A stretch of DNA of 64,000 bases, taken from contig NZ_LMID01000001.1 of the NCBI RefSeq assembly GCF_001428605.1, positions 1,247,372 through 1,311,371 on the forward strand, read 5' to 3'. Positions 8,985-17,708 of this stretch are shown piece after piece; position 1 is the first letter of the stretch; each line of letters begins with the position of its first letter. The DNA comes from Sphingomonas sp. Root720 (lineage in GTDB: Bacteria; Pseudomonadota; Alphaproteobacteria; Sphingomonadales; Sphingomonadaceae). A program made the translations under genes and the position numbers. The notes under the pieces were generated by a model, which was not told the DNA's origin, ran no database searches, and saw only the letters and a program-made list of their open reading frames with translations.

Positions 8985-9935
8985 ATGGTCTCCAAGTCCC
9001 AGCTAGACATCAAGCATCTGCGCTATTTTGTAGCGACTATCGACGCCGGCAGCATATCGCGCGCAGCCCTAGCCCTCAACATCGTCCAGCCGGCCTTGAC
9101 CAGCCGTATATTGCGGATCGAAGACGAACTCGGCGTGAAATTGCTGATCCGTAGCGTTCGCGGCGTGACGCCTACGGAAGAAGGACGCGTTCTTTACGCG
9201 ACGGCCAAACGTCTGCTGGATGACCTCAGCAACGTGACCGATATCGTGAAGGATCTGGGCAGGAACCCCACGGGACACGTCAGCATAGGTCTTTCCGAAA
9301 GCGTCGCGGCCGTCTCGGCCGTGCCCTTGTTGATCGCCGCCTTCTCTCAGCTCCCCAAGGTGAGGATATCGCTCGCGTCCGGCCAGAGCATTGATATTTA
9401 TCGCAGGCTAACATCGGGCGAACTCGATCTGGCCGTAATATCAACGTCCGCACAGGCCCACGGCATGAGCGGACGTCAGATCGTGCGCGAAGAAATGTTC
9501 CTCGCGGTATCGGCGAAGAACGATCCTTTACCGGGATGCGACGAGATCGCATTCGCCGAATTGGAACAATTTCCGATCGTATTGCCCCTCACACTCATCT
9601 TCTCGGTCCAGGAGATGCTGCGTCGCGCATCAGACCTACCGGGGCTGCGTCTGAAGGTTATTGCCGAAGTGGATTCGCTGAACGCGATCGCCAGCCTGAT
9701 CGCAAGCGGACACGCCTGCTCTGTCGTCGGTTATTCCGCGATGAAGCACTATGTTCACTCGGGCGACATCAAGCTCAAGCGCATTGGCGACGGCACCGTA
9801 AAGCGCTCGTTTGATTTATGCCGACCCGTCGACCGCTCTTCCAACAGTGCCACTGACGCCGTCGAAAGGCTTCTCATCTCGACAATCGGCGAGTTGATTT
9901 CCGGCGGGGACTGGCTCCACGCCGAACTCGCCTGA
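8985..9935 (+). CDS. LysR-family transcriptional regulator
   Basis: 316 residues from ATG 8985 with GGGGAA upstream; the open frame extends 43 codons further but the LysR winged helix (LDIKHLRYFVATIDAGSISR, then LNIVQPALTSRILRIEDELG) begins just after this ATG. The C-terminal part is a periplasmic-binding-like effector domain ending in a hydrophilic tail. It lies next to the divergent LuxR gene; this family usually binds in its own promoter region and activates neighbours in response to a pathway intermediate. The target here may be the hyu operon or the oxidoreductase genes that follow. Ligand unknown. Confidence 0.87.
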   Translation: MVSKSQLDIKHLRYFVATIDAGSISRAALALNIVQPALTSRILRIEDELGVKLLIRSVRGVTPTEEGRVLYATAKRLLDDLSNVTDIVKDLGRNPTGHVSIGLSESVAAVSAVPLLIAAFSQLPKVRISLASGQSIDIYRRLTSGELDLAVISTSAQAHGMSGRQIVREEMFLAVSAKNDPLPGCDEIAFAELEQFPIVLPLTLIFSVQEMLRRASDLPGLRLKVIAEVDSLNAIASLIASGHACSVVGYSAMKHYVHSGDIKLKRIGDGTVKRSFDLCRPVDRSSNSATDAVERLLISTIGELISGGDWLHAELA

Positions 9936-9947
9936 CAACGGGCGAGA

Positions 9948-10559
9948 TCAATACCCTATGGTGAACCGCGCCCGTACGTTCGCCGGCCGCTCCAACTCAT
10001 CGACCAGCGCGATGGCATAGTCGTCATAGGATATCGCGCTCTTGCCGGACGAGTCCGCGATCAGGTCATCCTTGCCCAGCCGAAAGATGCCGGTTCGCTC
10101 GCCCGGCCCGATTTGAGCAGGCGGCGAAAAGAAGGTCCATTCGAGATCGGGGCTGCCACGAAGCTTGGCCAGAAGCTCCACACCTTCGCCGATGCGCACC
10201 ATCGCATCGGCAGGCGCCTCGAGCACATCGATCAGTCGCTTGCCCGGGGCCACATTCAGCGATCCTGCGCCACCCACCACGATGAAGCGCTTTACATCGG
10301 ACCGACGCACAGCCTCGATGAGTCCTGCTGAAGTTCCCGGTGTGAATGCCGCTGAACTGATCACTGCGTCGTGACCCGCCAACACCGCAGCAAGTTCATC
10401 CGGATTGGTCATATCGCCCGCGGTGGGCTGTATCGCTTCGCTTTCTGTCAGACCAGATACATTGCGAGCGATGGCCGTAACGCGATGGCCACGGCCAACA
10501 AGTTCCTTGGCGATGGCACTTCCGACGTTTCCGGTCGCGCCGATGAGAGCAATTTGCAT
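9948..10559 (-). CDS. NAD(P)-binding atypical SDR (NmrA-like) reductase
   Basis: 203 residues from ATG 10559, with AAGGAAA seven bases upstream. The N terminus carries the glycine-rich dinucleotide loop GATGNVG at residues 7-13 and a following ARN segment typical of NADP binding. There is no YxxxK active-site pair in the normal SDR position, which fits the atypical NmrA/YwnB-type group (sugar epimerase-like reductases or redox sensors). It lies 14 bp downstream of the MOSC-reductase gene on the same strand, so the two probably form one transcript. Function beyond NAD(P) binding is not evident. Confidence 0.8.
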   Translation of the reverse strand: MQIALIGATGNVGSAIAKELVGRGHRVTAIARNVSGLTESEAIQPTAGDMTNPDELAAVLAGHDAVISSAAFTPGTSAGLIEAVRRSDVKRFIVVGGAGSLNVAPGKRLIDVLEAPADAMVRIGEGVELLAKLRGSPDLEWTFFSPPAQIGPGERTGIFRLGKDDLIADSSGKSAISYDDYAIALVDELERPANVRARFTIGY

Positions 10560-10573
10560 GAGCTGTTTCCTTG

Positions 10574-12313
10574 CTAGAGGTCGATGACGATTGAGGCGGA
10601 TGCGGGCACCGCGGAACACGGCAGGATTTGACCGTCGGCGATGCCTTCGACTTCGACGATATGCTCGATCCGACCCGAGGAAATTCGACACACGCAGGCA
10701 TGGCACGAACCCATGCGGCAGCTAGACTGGGTGATCACACCGGAAGCCTCCGCGAGCTCGAGCAAGCTCATCTCATCGTCGCGTCGCCAGATCGCTGTCT
10801 TGCCCGACACGGCGAAGCGGACTTCGGCCTGGTCGACCATCTCGACAGCACGGCTCTTTGGCGGGGCGAAGGACTCGGTGTGTACCGAGCTTTCTTCGAC
10901 ACCCCAATGCACCAACGCGCTCTTCAGATCGCGCTGCATGATTTCGGGGCCGCAAATATAATATTCGCATATCTGGCCGGGCAGATCGACTCTATGACCG
11001 TGCAACTCGACAGGGAAGCTCTCTATGAAGGGGAGCAGGCTAGCCATCGATATCCGGCCCTGATGATGGCACCGTCCGTATTCGAGGTCTTCCGGCGTCG
11101 GTTGGCTGTAGAAAATTCGTCTCACCACATCGGCCCGGTTGGCGATCAGCGCATCGACTTCCTCGGCGAAAGCATGATGGGCACTGTCCCGTGCGGCATG
11201 TATCCACACGATCGGCGGCGTCTTACCGTTCGGACGAGCCAAGTGCATCTTGAGCATCGCCAGGAGCGGCGTCACCCCTATGCCGGCCGAGACGAAGATG
11301 ATCGGTTTGGTCGATCCGATATCGAGCACGAATTTCCCGCTAGGGGCGCGGACCGGCAGCACGATCCCAATCTCAACATTGTCATGCAGCCATTGCGAAG
11401 CCCCACCCTCGACGCGCTTCACGCTGATCCTGTAGCTTTCCTCTGCTCCATAATCCGAAATGCTCCATTGGCGGACCGTCTGCCGCGACGCCTCGGTCGG
11501 CAGGCCAAAGGTCAGAAACTGTCCCGCTCGAAAGCCGGCCACCGGCTCATCGTCCACCGGTCGCAGCACAAAAGACTTCACGTCATGCGCCTCGTCTGAG
11601 ATCGACGAGACTCTGAAATCGCGCCAGCCCTTCCAGCGATTTTTTCCGGCGATCTCGTTATCGAGCGACTGAGTCAGCCGCTGCCGCAGGAACATCTTGG
11701 GATAATCGCTCAGCGCCGGCATTTCGAGAGCGGCGCGGATCGTCTCGGAGGGAGCCTGCTGATCGTGGAACAGCCGCGGGATATCAATCACGGCCATGTT
11801 GTGCGGGTATTGCGGACGAACACAAACGTCATCGCCGGCGCGAACATAGCCGGCATGCAGGACACGCAGATAGAAGCCCATCCGCCCGTCGGCAACGAGG
11901 GTCGCAAGCTCGCTTGCTGGCACTCCCAAGCGCCATGTGAGCTTCACACATGGGTTGCGCGGACCGGAAACCTGCAGAACGAGCTCGTCGCCGACCTCCA
12001 ATATGTCACCTATGCGGAGATCCTGCTCGAACAATCCTGCAAAAGTGATGTTCTCGCCCCAATATCCCCATTCCCAGCTGCTCCGATCCACCCCAAACCG
12101 TGCAGCCCAATAGTCATAGGCCTCCACTCCGATCGCGTAGACAGCTTCGGGGTGAACCGCGAGCTTGTTCCCGATGAGACCATCGGAGCCGACATATACA
12201 GGCCCCTGCCCCGGCTCTTTGATGATCGAGGTCGGCAGTTCCATGTTGCCGATACGAACCATCTGAGGGGTGCTGACACTCACAGATATGACTTTTGGTT
12301 CTGCCATGCCCAT
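10574..12313 (-). CDS. MOSC domain fused to flavin/NAD(P)H/[2Fe-2S] oxidoreductase
   Basis: About 579 residues. Residues 1-220 form a YiiM-type MOSC domain with the conserved cysteine in GPRNPCVKL. Next come a ferredoxin-reductase-type FAD domain (RQWSISDY), an NAD(P) domain (VSAGIGVTPLLAML) and a C-terminal plant-type [2Fe-2S] domain with CRMGSCHAC and a distal LPCSA cysteine. The back half is the phthalate-dioxygenase-reductase arrangement, feeding electrons to an oxygenase. The front half suggests sulfur or molybdenum-cofactor-related transfer. Fused proteins of this kind are known, but no oxygenase partner is in the window. Start codons at 12322 (GTG), 12313 and 12307 are all possible. 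Confidence 0.85.
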   Translation of the reverse strand: MGMAEPKVISVSVSTPQMVRIGNMELPTSIIKEPGQGPVYVGSDGLIGNKLAVHPEAVYAIGVEAYDYWAARFGVDRSSWEWGYWGENITFAGLFEQDLRIGDILEVGDELVLQVSGPRNPCVKLTWRLGVPASELATLVADGRMGFYLRVLHAGYVRAGDDVCVRPQYPHNMAVIDIPRLFHDQQAPSETIRAALEMPALSDYPKMFLRQRLTQSLDNEIAGKNRWKGWRDFRVSSISDEAHDVKSFVLRPVDDEPVAGFRAGQFLTFGLPTEASRQTVRQWSISDYGAEESYRISVKRVEGGASQWLHDNVEIGIVLPVRAPSGKFVLDIGSTKPIIFVSAGIGVTPLLAMLKMHLARPNGKTPPIVWIHAARDSAHHAFAEEVDALIANRADVVRRIFYSQPTPEDLEYGRCHHQGRISMASLLPFIESFPVELHGHRVDLPGQICEYYICGPEIMQRDLKSALVHWGVEESSVHTESFAPPKSRAVEMVDQAEVRFAVSGKTAIWRRDDEMSLLELAEASGVITQSSCRMGSCHACVCRISSGRIEHIVEVEGIADGQILPCSAVPASASIVIDL

Positions 12314-12458
12314 TCCGATCACTCAACCATGGCAGCGCCATCGCTTCTGGCCTTGGCTAGCCAGTCGGCACGACAAGCAAAATCGCGCGATCGAGGGATA
12401 TTCCCGCCGCTCGATATGCGGAATCCTCGTCGCTCTGCAGGACAGGAGGGAACAGCGG

Positions 12459-13253
12459 ATGCTCAGGATAATTGGCGCAGCCTTGATCATGCTCGCATTA
12501 CCGAGCGCCGCTCAGGCGCGCGCGCCCCACTCCTGCTCGTCTGCGTCGTTACAAGGTGGCTTCGGGTCGACGCTTAAGGGCGTGTTGGTGGCGGGCGGTG
12601 CAGTCGCAGCGGTCAGCTACGTCAATTTCGATGGCAAGGGCGGCTTTTCCGCGGTGGGCAGCAGCAGCTCCAATGGAACGCTGAGCGTCGATACCAAGGT
12701 CGAGGGAAAATATCGCCTTGATGCCGATTGCACCGGTCACATCGCGTCCCAGACCGCATCGACCAGCCTCATTTTCCCGAGCGGCTATTTCGTGTTCGCG
12801 TCGGAAGCCGGCGAAATTCGGCTGGTCACTGACGACCGCTCGGTCATCGCCAATTTGACCGCGAAACGGCAATTTAAAGATGCAAGGCGCGCTCCCTGCA
12901 CTGACGCAGATCTGCATGGCAGCTTCATCTCCAGCGGCGAAGGGCCGATCATCGGTTCTGGAGCATTCGCAGCGGCCGGCATAATCCATTTCGACGGCAA
13001 GGGGGGCCTCTCGGTGGATCGGACGTTGAACTTCAACGGTACGATGCTTCCCAACAAGAAGGTCAACGCCCGTTATAAACTCGGGCCCGATTGCCACGGC
13101 ATGCTGCAATATGCGTCGGAGGCCGAATTTTCTCCCCAGGCGGCCACCACCTACGACACCTTTGTCTTGGCGGATGACGGACGAGAAGTGCGCATCTTTT
13201 CCGCCAACCCTGGGCGGGTTCTCACCGTTTCGGCGCTTAAGCAGTCGGATTGA
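12459..13253 (+). CDS. secreted protein with two tandem repeat domains, function unknown
   Basis: 264 residues from ATG 12459 with a strong AGGAGGG nine bases upstream. A signal peptide is evident (MLRIIGAALIMLALPSAAQA). The mature part is an internal duplication: each half has a short Cys-containing start, a segment of the form (Y/I)(V/I)xFDGKGG, and a (Y)(R/K)L(D/G)xDCxG segment before the second half of the domain. The pattern suggests two beta-rich domains with paired cysteines in the periplasm or outside the cell. It lies upstream of the flavoprotein gene and ends within a few bases of it. I do not recognise a characterised homologue. Confidence 0.75.
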   Translation: MLRIIGAALIMLALPSAAQARAPHSCSSASLQGGFGSTLKGVLVAGGAVAAVSYVNFDGKGGFSAVGSSSSNGTLSVDTKVEGKYRLDADCTGHIASQTASTSLIFPSGYFVFASEAGEIRLVTDDRSVIANLTAKRQFKDARRAPCTDADLHGSFISSGEGPIIGSGAFAAAGIIHFDGKGGLSVDRTLNFNGTMLPNKKVNARYKLGPDCHGMLQYASEAEFSPQAATTYDTFVLADDGREVRIFSANPGRVLTVSALKQSD

Positions 13254-13291
13254 GCTCGCTCCATGTCACTCTCCAATCGAATGGAAAACCA

Positions 13292-14713
13292 GTGAGCATT
13301 CTTCCTGCAAGCGAAGCGGAATTTTTTGCGCGTAGCACCATTCTCATCATTGGCGCGGGAGCGTGCGGCCTGACGGCTGCTCTAGCGGCGCGTGAACTCG
13401 GCGCTGACGTCCTCATTCTCGAACGCGATGCCGCTCCGCACGGAAATACCAGCCTGTCGCAGGGCACGCTCTATGCCGCCGGCACAAGCTCTCAAATCCT
13501 CAACGGCGTTCAAGACAGCAGCGATATATTGTTCGCGGACCTCATGGCGCAATCAGCCGGATCTGGCGATCCCATCCTTTCGCGCTATGTCGCCGACAAT
13601 GCCGGCAGGACGGTCGACTGGCTCGTCGAAGCACACCGGATTCCGCTCGCCCATCTACCGGAATGGGCGGCATTCGGCCACAGTTGCGCCCGCCTTCACC
13701 GCAATCCGAGCCTGACAGGCGCCGAACTCCATGGCGCCCTGTTACGGGCGGCGAGCGATATGGGTGCAGACCTCGTTACGAACGCTCGCGCGGTCGCGCT
13801 GTTTGCCGAGGAAGACGGCACGGTTCGGGGCGTACGCATCCAACGCCCTGATGGTCTGCGGGAAGACATCGGCTGCGACGTGATGATCCTCGCAACGAAC
13901 GGATATGGCGCGAACAAGCAGATGCTCCGGCGCTTCGCTCCGACGATGGCGGATACACGCTATTTCGGCTGGGAAGGCAACGAAGGAGACGGGATCATCT
14001 GGGGCATGGAATTGGGCGGCGCTCTTGGCGACATGACGTCCGTCCAGAATTTCGGCGCTCTCGCTGAACCCTCGGGTATCATGCTGAGCTATGAAATCTA
14101 TTCCGAGGGCGCCATCCAGATCGATCGCGATGGACGACGGTTCTCGCACGAAATCGAGGATATTTCGGGACAGGGCGATCGCGTCGCCGCGCTTCCGGAT
14201 CAGCTTTCCTGGGTGCTGCTGGATGAACGTCGGCACCGCGAGCTGCTCACGCGCGGTGAGTATCGCGAGGCAATCGAGCTGGGCATCGCCAAGCGAGCCG
14301 AAACGTTCGACGAGCTCGTGTCGATTACGGGTGCCCGACCAGACCTGCTGTGCGACACATTTCGCGAGGTCGAGCTGTTGGCAGGAACCGGCACACCCGA
14401 CCGGTTCAACCGTGTCTTTCCGGCCGATGGCTCGTTCCATGCACCATATTACGCCATCAGGGTCGGTCCCGCACTGCTGCACACGCTGGGCGGCCTTCTG
14501 ATCAATTCTGAGGGGCGGGTCATCCGGGAAGACGGACGGCCCTTGCCTAATCTCTTTGCGGGCGGTGGCGTCATCCGAAATATGGCCGGGCCGAACTCGT
14601 CAGGCTATCTGCCTGGCTCAGGCTTGACGTTGGCCTGTGTCACCGGCCGCTTAATCGGGCAGTCTGCTGGCCGGGCCGCGCTCCTGCGGACCGGTAAAAG
14701 CGCCACCGTCTAG
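13292..14713 (+). CDS. FAD-dependent oxidoreductase, fumarate reductase/3-ketosteroid dehydrogenase type
   Basis: About 473 residues. The N terminus holds the FAD dinucleotide fold (IIGAGACGLTAALAARELGA, then the acidic ILERD). A C-terminal FAD-contact region (NLFAGGGVIRN, then GYLPGSGLTLACVTGRLIG) is typical of flavoproteins that desaturate next to a carbonyl or reduce enoates. GTG 13292 is the preferred start; a TTG at 13250 is open but has no convincing ribosome site. The 3' end overlaps the convergent aldehyde dehydrogenase through a shared CTAG. A second member of the family lies at 22781-24436, so the cluster has two such enzymes. The substrate is unknown; a cyclic ketone or acyl chain is plausible. 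Confidence 0.85.
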   Translation: MSILPASEAEFFARSTILIIGAGACGLTAALAARELGADVLILERDAAPHGNTSLSQGTLYAAGTSSQILNGVQDSSDILFADLMAQSAGSGDPILSRYVADNAGRTVDWLVEAHRIPLAHLPEWAAFGHSCARLHRNPSLTGAELHGALLRAASDMGADLVTNARAVALFAEEDGTVRGVRIQRPDGLREDIGCDVMILATNGYGANKQMLRRFAPTMADTRYFGWEGNEGDGIIWGMELGGALGDMTSVQNFGALAEPSGIMLSYEIYSEGAIQIDRDGRRFSHEIEDISGQGDRVAALPDQLSWVLLDERRHRELLTRGEYREAIELGIAKRAETFDELVSITGARPDLLCDTFREVELLAGTGTPDRFNRVFPADGSFHAPYYAIRVGPALLHTLGGLLINSEGRVIREDGRPLPNLFAGGGVIRNMAGPNSSGYLPGSGLTLACVTGRLIGQSAGRAALLRTGKSATV

Positions 14714-16152
14714 TTTTTCTCGGCGTCCGCCCGGTTTTCTACGATGGTCTGGGCATTGGTATATTCGGCCAGCCCTTCCAGGGCGTTCTCGATGCCGATA
14801 CCCGATTGCTTATGACCGCCAAAGGCGACATGCGGCGAGAAACTGTGGATTTCATTAATCCACACGGTTCCCGCCTCGATGCGTTCAGCGATACTACGAG
14901 CTTGATCTAGGTCACGCGACCAGACCGAGGCGGCCAATCCATATTCGGTATTGTTCGCTCTCGCCACGACATCATCGATATCGCTGAACTTGAGCAGCGG
15001 CAGCACTGGCCCGAAAGCTTCCTCCTGCACCACCCGGGAATTTTCGGGAGGATTGTCCACGATCGTGACGGGCACGAAGAAGCCACCGCTGTCATCGGTG
15101 ACTTCTCCTCCGGCGAGAAAGCGTAACCCGTTCGCTTTCGCGTCCGCGAGAAGGTCTTTCAACTTCTCGAACTGCATCCGATTCTGGATCGGACCAAGAT
15201 CAACCCCCTGTTGCGAGCCATCACCTACCTTTACCGTCGCGGCGTAGGCGACCAGCGCCTGAGCCAGCGCGTCGTAGATCGATTCATGGATGTAGATCCG
15301 CTTGGCCGCTACACAGAACTGGGCGCTGTTCTGGAAAGCCGCCCAGAAGAGTGCTTTGGCGGTGTCCTCGACATCGACATCAGGCAGGACGATCGCCGGA
15401 TCGTTGCCGCCCAGCTCGAGCGTGACGCGTTTGAGGTTCGAAGCCGCCGACGCCATCACTTTCTTGCCGGTTGCGGTCGAACCGGTGAAGCTGATCTTTT
15501 GGACATCGGGGTGACCTGTCAGCCACGCGCCGAGTTCGTTGCCGCCGGACACGACGTTCAGCACGCCCGGAGGCAAGATTTCACGCAGCAACTCCCCCAG
15601 CTTGAGCGTGCAGAGAGACGTGTGGGGTGAAGGCTTGAGGACGACCGTATTGCCGGCCACCAGCGCCGGAGCGATCTTCCAGATGGCAAGCAGGACGGGG
15701 AAATTCCAAGGCGTAATCGCCCCAACCACGCCAAGTGGGACCCGCCGTGTTTCGACCCGCCGACCACTGCTTTCCTCGGCAATGTGCGGCGCCAATTCTT
15801 GATGGGCAATCTCCCGACACCAGATGATCGAACCGCCAATCTCCCATTCCGCTCCGGCGCGCGCCTTGCCCTGCTCCAGCGTCAGCAATCGCTGAAAAGC
15901 GTCCATATGGGTTTCAATGGCGGTACCGATGCTGTCGACGAATGACTGTCGTTCCGCCAGGGTTTTCGCGGCCCAGCCAGGAAAGGCGCGGCGAGCGGCG
16001 GCTACGGCCTGGTCCAGCTGGGAGCGGTCCGCCTCGGGCGCCTGAGCGACCACCCGCCCCGTCGCCGGATTATAAGCATCAAACCACGAGCGGGCCGGCG
16101 CATCAATCCCGTCGATGGTCATGCGATAATCGGACCAAAAATCGATAGACAT
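14710..16152 (-). CDS. NAD(P)-dependent aldehyde dehydrogenase
   Basis: 480 residues, standard ALDH length. Visible motifs are TPWNFP (oxyanion Asn), the FTGSTATGKK cofactor loop, the general-base Glu in LELGGN, the nucleophilic Cys in NSAQFC, and the C-terminal EEAFGPVLPL. All catalytic residues are present, so it should oxidise an aldehyde to its acid. It is followed on the same strand, upstream in transcription order, by the acyl-CoA synthetase and alcohol dehydrogenase. Together they make an alcohol, aldehyde, acid, CoA-thioester series, the same logic as the geraniol/geranial steps of monoterpene catabolism. Substrate assignment is inference. Confidence 0.92.
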   Translation of the reverse strand: MSIDFWSDYRMTIDGIDAPARSWFDAYNPATGRVVAQAPEADRSQLDQAVAAARRAFPGWAAKTLAERQSFVDSIGTAIETHMDAFQRLLTLEQGKARAGAEWEIGGSIIWCREIAHQELAPHIAEESSGRRVETRRVPLGVVGAITPWNFPVLLAIWKIAPALVAGNTVVLKPSPHTSLCTLKLGELLREILPPGVLNVVSGGNELGAWLTGHPDVQKISFTGSTATGKKVMASAASNLKRVTLELGGNDPAIVLPDVDVEDTAKALFWAAFQNSAQFCVAAKRIYIHESIYDALAQALVAYAATVKVGDGSQQGVDLGPIQNRMQFEKLKDLLADAKANGLRFLAGGEVTDDSGGFFVPVTIVDNPPENSRVVQEEAFGPVLPLLKFSDIDDVVARANNTEYGLAASVWSRDLDQARSIAERIEAGTVWINEIHSFSPHVAFGGHKQSGIGIENALEGLAEYTNAQTIVENRADAEKN

Positions 16153-16172
16153 GTTTTACCTCATCCAAGGGG

Positions 16173-17708
16173 TCAGGGCATCGGTGCTGGTGGAATTGCT
16201 TCGCGAAGTTCGCGCCGCAATATCTTGCCGGTGCTCGACTTCGGCAGGTCGTCGACGAATACGTAGAGGCGAGGCACCTTATAAGGTGCGAGGTGGTCGC
16301 GACAGTGACGGTCAAGTTGTTGGGCCGTGCACTGCGTGCCGGGCCGCAGGACCACGAAGGCTTTGGCGAGCTCTCCCTTTTCGAGGTCCACCATCGGTGC
16401 AACGGCGACCATCGCAACTGACGGATGGAGGGACAACACCTGTTCCAGCTCCGCAGGATAGATATTGTACCCGCCGGTTATGATCACGTCCTTTCGACGG
16501 TCGACGATCCTGAAATAGCCATCGGCATCGCGAACCGCGATGTCGCCTGTCGCCAACCAGCCATCCGATGCGATGCTCTGGTCGGTGGCCACAGGGTCAC
16601 GCCAATAACCGGGTGTCACTTGAGGACCACGCACCAGGAGCTCGCCGGGCTCTCCGTCGGCGGCGGCGTGGTCCTTGTCGTCAAGCGACGCCAATCTGGT
16701 CTCGACATTCGGGAAGGGCAGCCCGATCGAGCCGTGTCGCGGGGGCCAATGGGGCGAGTGCGACATCGCCGGCCCCGCCACCTCGGTCATCCCCCACAAT
16801 TCGCACAATGGGCAACCGAAGCGGGCGACAACCTCGTCGATCCGCGCCAGCGGCATCGTCTGCCCGCCGACGGTGCAGCACCGTAGCGACGAGAAATCGG
16901 TCGCGTCGATCCCGGGGTGGGTAAGCATCTGATAATACATGGTGGGTACGCCCTCGAACAGGGCGGGCCCTTCCTTGCCGATGGCCGCGAGAGCTTCTCC
17001 CGGATCGAAACGGGGAAGGACGACAAGGCGCATGCCCACGAGAAGCGCCGCATTCATGACGACATTGCCATAGACATGGGTGAAGGGGAGCGCAGTCAAC
17101 ACGGTTTCGCCACGCACCCGGCCATGAACCATAGCCGTCATGGCGGCGCTGGCGAAAACGGCTCTATGCGTTTGGATTGCACCCTTGGGCCGCCCGGTCG
17201 TTCCTGACGTGTAGCAGATCGTGAAAAGGTCGTCGGGCGCTACCTCGATGGGGTCGAGCGGATGACCGCTCAGCAGCGCCTCAAATCCGTCTTCGGTGGA
17301 GGCATCGGTGAGGATGGTCAGTAACCGACGTTCCCACCCCCTGGCTTGGTGGATAGCTTCACGACGCGCTGCTGGCACGATCATGGCCGCAACATCAGCG
17401 TCGGCAGCCATGTAAGCCACTTCGGAACTGGTCAGGAGCGTATTGACCGGGACCACCACCGCCCCCAGCCTGGCGAGCGCATGATAGGCGATCAGCCACT
17501 CCGCTCCGTTGGGCAGATGCAGCAGTACCCGATCGCCGCGGCGCACGCCTCGGGCCGCCAGCCCGCCTGCAAAGCAAGCGGACTGGGCATCCAGAACGCC
17601 AAAGCTCAGATCACGCTGCCCCGCCATGGAAAGAGCCGTCGCTCCCCGAAAGAGGCTGCCGGCACGGGATGCCAAACCACTGATTGTCCCGGCAAGGGGC
17701 ACGCTCAT
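16173..17708 (-). CDS. AMP-forming acyl-CoA synthetase (fatty-acid/aromatic acid ligase type)
   Basis: 511 residues. The adenylate-forming signature YTSGTTGRPKG is near residue 165, followed by the WGMTE motif, the ATP-binding GWLATGDIAVRDADGY, the hinge DRRKDVI, and the catalytic C-terminal lysine in KSSTGKILRRELRE. It activates a carboxylic acid as an acyl-AMP and then as a CoA thioester. The start overlaps the alcohol-dehydrogenase stop (TGATG), so the pair is coupled. A GTG one codon earlier (17711) is also possible. It probably acts after the aldehyde dehydrogenase in the same pathway. The acyl specificity cannot be read from sequence. Confidence 0.9.
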   Translation of the reverse strand: MSVPLAGTISGLASRAGSLFRGATALSMAGQRDLSFGVLDAQSACFAGGLAARGVRRGDRVLLHLPNGAEWLIAYHALARLGAVVVPVNTLLTSSEVAYMAADADVAAMIVPAARREAIHQARGWERRLLTILTDASTEDGFEALLSGHPLDPIEVAPDDLFTICYTSGTTGRPKGAIQTHRAVFASAAMTAMVHGRVRGETVLTALPFTHVYGNVVMNAALLVGMRLVVLPRFDPGEALAAIGKEGPALFEGVPTMYYQMLTHPGIDATDFSSLRCCTVGGQTMPLARIDEVVARFGCPLCELWGMTEVAGPAMSHSPHWPPRHGSIGLPFPNVETRLASLDDKDHAAADGEPGELLVRGPQVTPGYWRDPVATDQSIASDGWLATGDIAVRDADGYFRIVDRRKDVIITGGYNIYPAELEQVLSLHPSVAMVAVAPMVDLEKGELAKAFVVLRPGTQCTAQQLDRHCRDHLAPYKVPRLYVFVDDLPKSSTGKILRRELREAIPPAPMP

